Below are positions 62,240-64,000 of a stretch of DNA of 64,000 bases, in pieces. Position numbers and translations under genes: made by a program. Origin of the DNA: Spisula solida (taxonomy: Eukaryota; Mollusca; Bivalvia; Venerida; Mactridae); contig OX365946.1 of assembly GCA_947247005.1 (NCBI GenBank), positions 9,122,453 through 9,186,452 of the forward strand, in the 5' to 3' direction. Within the stretch, counting starts at the first letter, position 1, and every line of letters starts with the position of its first letter. The notes under the pieces are model-generated. The model saw only the letters and a program-made list of their open reading frames with translations. It searched no databases and was not told the DNA's origin.

Positions 62240-62676
62240 ACGCCCCCATCTTTGATGAGGGGGTATATATTGCTTTGCACAATCATGTCTGTCGGTAGGT
62301 CTGTTAGTCGGTCTGTCGGTCGTATAAATGGTTTCCGTTCAATAACTTAAGAACGCTTCGCCCTAGGATCTTCACATTACATGGATGTTGGTCATCAACA
62401 GTAGATGACCCCTATTGATTTTGAGGTCAGTAGGTCAAAGGTCAGGGTCACTGCGACCTTCACCATTTCTGAATATTTTAATGGTTTCCGTTCAATAACT
62501 CAAGAATGCTTTGGCATAGGATCTTCAAACTTTACATGAAGGTTGGTCAACAACAGTAGATGACCCCTATTGATTTTGAGGTCAGTAAGTCGAAGGTCAA
62601 GGTCACTGCGACCCTCACCATTTCTGACTATTGGGCTGCCATGGGGGCATACGTGTTTTACAAACATCTCTTGTTA
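62240..62676 (+). repeat. Dispersed repeat, AGGTCA-rich family, two-subunit copy
   Basis: This is the same family as 15482-15740 but with the core 'atggtttccgttcaataact' present twice (62331 and 62481, period 150). At 62432-62444 it carries AGGTCAAAGGTCA, a perfect direct repeat with 1-nt spacing. At about 62595 it carries TCAAGGTCA. Confidence 0.8.
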
Positions 62677-63506
62677 AAATTGGTTTACAAAACGATATTT
62701 GACAAAGTCAAATGTTCAACCCTCATTTTCTCCAAAACAAGATTTTGGCACTTTGATCACTGTTAATTAGAACCAGCCGACGAAAATTTGTTAAAATAAG
62801 TTTTAATTGATTGAAGTTGTTTCACAATTTGTTGTAACTTGTTCAGACGGGCATGCAAATGTAGTTCATATCGAAGTACTTAAAATTAGAGTCACGATAG
62901 CCTACTAAGTAGTATCAACATATGACTGTTTAATATTTATGTACTGAAATGACACCAGGGTATAATATAGATATTATTGAGATTTGTCTCAGGGACATAC
63001 AATTCAATGTCACTGTCATAGACCACGTGTACGTTCTTGATAAGATTGGCGCGCTTTAATTAAGACGTTATCATTATTATGATGATAATAAATTATGTCA
63101 ATAATTATCATTTCAACGTATCCAGACGACTCACCCACTTTGAATCAATTATCATTTCAACATTCTATTTCCAGACCACACGTACGCCGAGTTTTAAACG
63201 TCATTATCTATAAACCCCTTTACGGGGACGTAGCCATTTCACGCGTGAAATTGCTAAGTGGAATAAAATAATAAGAGAACAGTACATGACAGTATAATAC
63301 GGGGATAAAAGTACAAAAATGTAGAAAGATAGATTGAAAAAGTTGTAAAAACAGACTTCAGAAAACTGATTACGGGCATTGAATGATGCTATATATATAG
63401 TGGGCAGTCTGACAATTCTTGTCGTGGTAGGCTATTCCAGTGGTAAACGGTCCTGGGGAAGAAGACAAACTTACAGTAGTCAGTTACTGTAGTAGTACTA
63501 ATTAAC
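62677..63506. other. No recognised feature
   Basis: AT-rich sequence. A short palindrome 'gccatttcacgcgtgaaat' lies near 63231, and 'aattatcatttcaac' occurs twice near 63102 and 63149. No coding frame stands out. Confidence 0.45.
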
Positions 63507-63960
63507 CTATAGGAGAGAATCGGGCACTATATAACCTACAATGGCCGGGATTGGTACAAGTTTGTAGGTGATTTTGTACATGAGAAATAGCCGACTGTAA
63601 ATTCTTCTAAGGTCAAGGGGCCTCAAGTTAAGGGAGCTCAGCATATCAGATACGCTAGCAGTTATTTGGTAATCAGCCTTGATCTGTCTGGCTGCCCGTC
63701 TTAGAACAGCCTCGATTTTGTCAATGATTATTATGGCTATAGGTTTGTGGGGACCAAACCTCGGAGGCATATTCTAGCTGGGGTCTGACTTGTCTGGTAA
63801 GCGAGGGACTTAATGGGCTCGGACTTGAACTTTATGTTCCTGCGAAGAATACCCAGTGTTTGGTTCGCAGTTTTCGTTGACATATTTATGTGATCATCCC
63901 AGGATACATTATTTGAGATGTCCACGCCCAGGTATTTTGCTGATGTGACTGATTCTAATA
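63507..63960 (-). pseudogene. Non-LTR retrotransposon reverse transcriptase, C-terminal fragment
   Basis: The minus strand carries a 'YLGVDIS' motif near 63935 followed by 'LGILRRNIK', and then in another frame 'DKIEAVLRRAARQI' and 'LDLRRIYSRLFLMYKI'. These are the post-catalytic (thumb-like) motifs of CR1/jockey-type reverse transcriptases. The two parts lie in different frames with a small deletion around 63790-63800, and stops occur upstream near 63965. It is therefore a broken relic with no complete domain; the catalytic part would lie beyond the window edge. Confidence 0.75.
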
Positions 63961-64000
63961 GAGATAATATCTAGTTGGTATAGGATGTTTCCTACGAGTG

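Overview
The window is AT-rich animal nuclear DNA. The coding exons are small and widely spaced, with GT/AG introns up to 8 kb. Dispersed repeats are dense, and several of them (the AGGTCA-rich 'ggtcaaggtcactgtgacc' type, the 'gaggcataagtgttt..tatatgcc' type, tRNA-headed SINEs and many short inverted-repeat elements) look like those of bivalve molluscs. Bivalve origin is inferred from repeat style and protein similarity; no search was run.

Three protein genes are supported. (1) A plus-strand gene (1725-28314, 5' end outside the window) has at least 12 phase-compatible exons. They give 893 visible residues: a long acidic Ser/Thr/Lys-rich part, a charged coiled coil, and a conserved-looking aromatic tail. 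I cannot name it firmly; a KIAA2012-like protein is the best guess. (2) A minus-strand gene (56334 down to 38540) has 16 coding exons that join without a phase conflict into a 618-residue calcyphosin-2 (CAPS2)-like protein with degenerate C-terminal EF-hands. (3) MED21 (58722-59144, plus) is a single-exon gene divergent from CAPS2, about 2.4 kb from its start codon and perhaps sharing a promoter region. Genes 1 and 2 converge on a 10.2 kb intergenic region (28315-38539).

Most of the rest is mobile or repetitive. Well-delimited elements include a 3.8 kb TTAA-flanked element carrying two nested elements (10950-14710); a 1.47 kb element with 480 bp inverted arms and a 7-bp duplication (29337-30802); a 3.2 kb fold-back element (39224-42422) inserted in a 63-bp minisatellite with a 5-bp duplication and carrying another fold-back; a pogo/Tigger relic (42565-43486); a TA-flanked element with a reiterated GTCG..CCGAC motif (45419-46428); and a 1.47 kb element whose ends are paired palindromes, with a 9-bp duplication, in the CAPS2 5' intron (56536-58007) and with a second related element inside it (57046-57410).

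The most unusual observation is that two unrelated genes each carry a minisatellite that starts exactly at a 5' splice site, with the splice-donor sequence copied in nearly every unit (21-bp unit in gene 1 from 21042; 25-bp unit in CAPS2 up to 48764). This looks like a recurrent way of growing introns and multiplying donor sites. The 3' end of the window (59.6-64 kb) holds no intact gene, only repeats and a broken non-LTR reverse transcriptase fragment.
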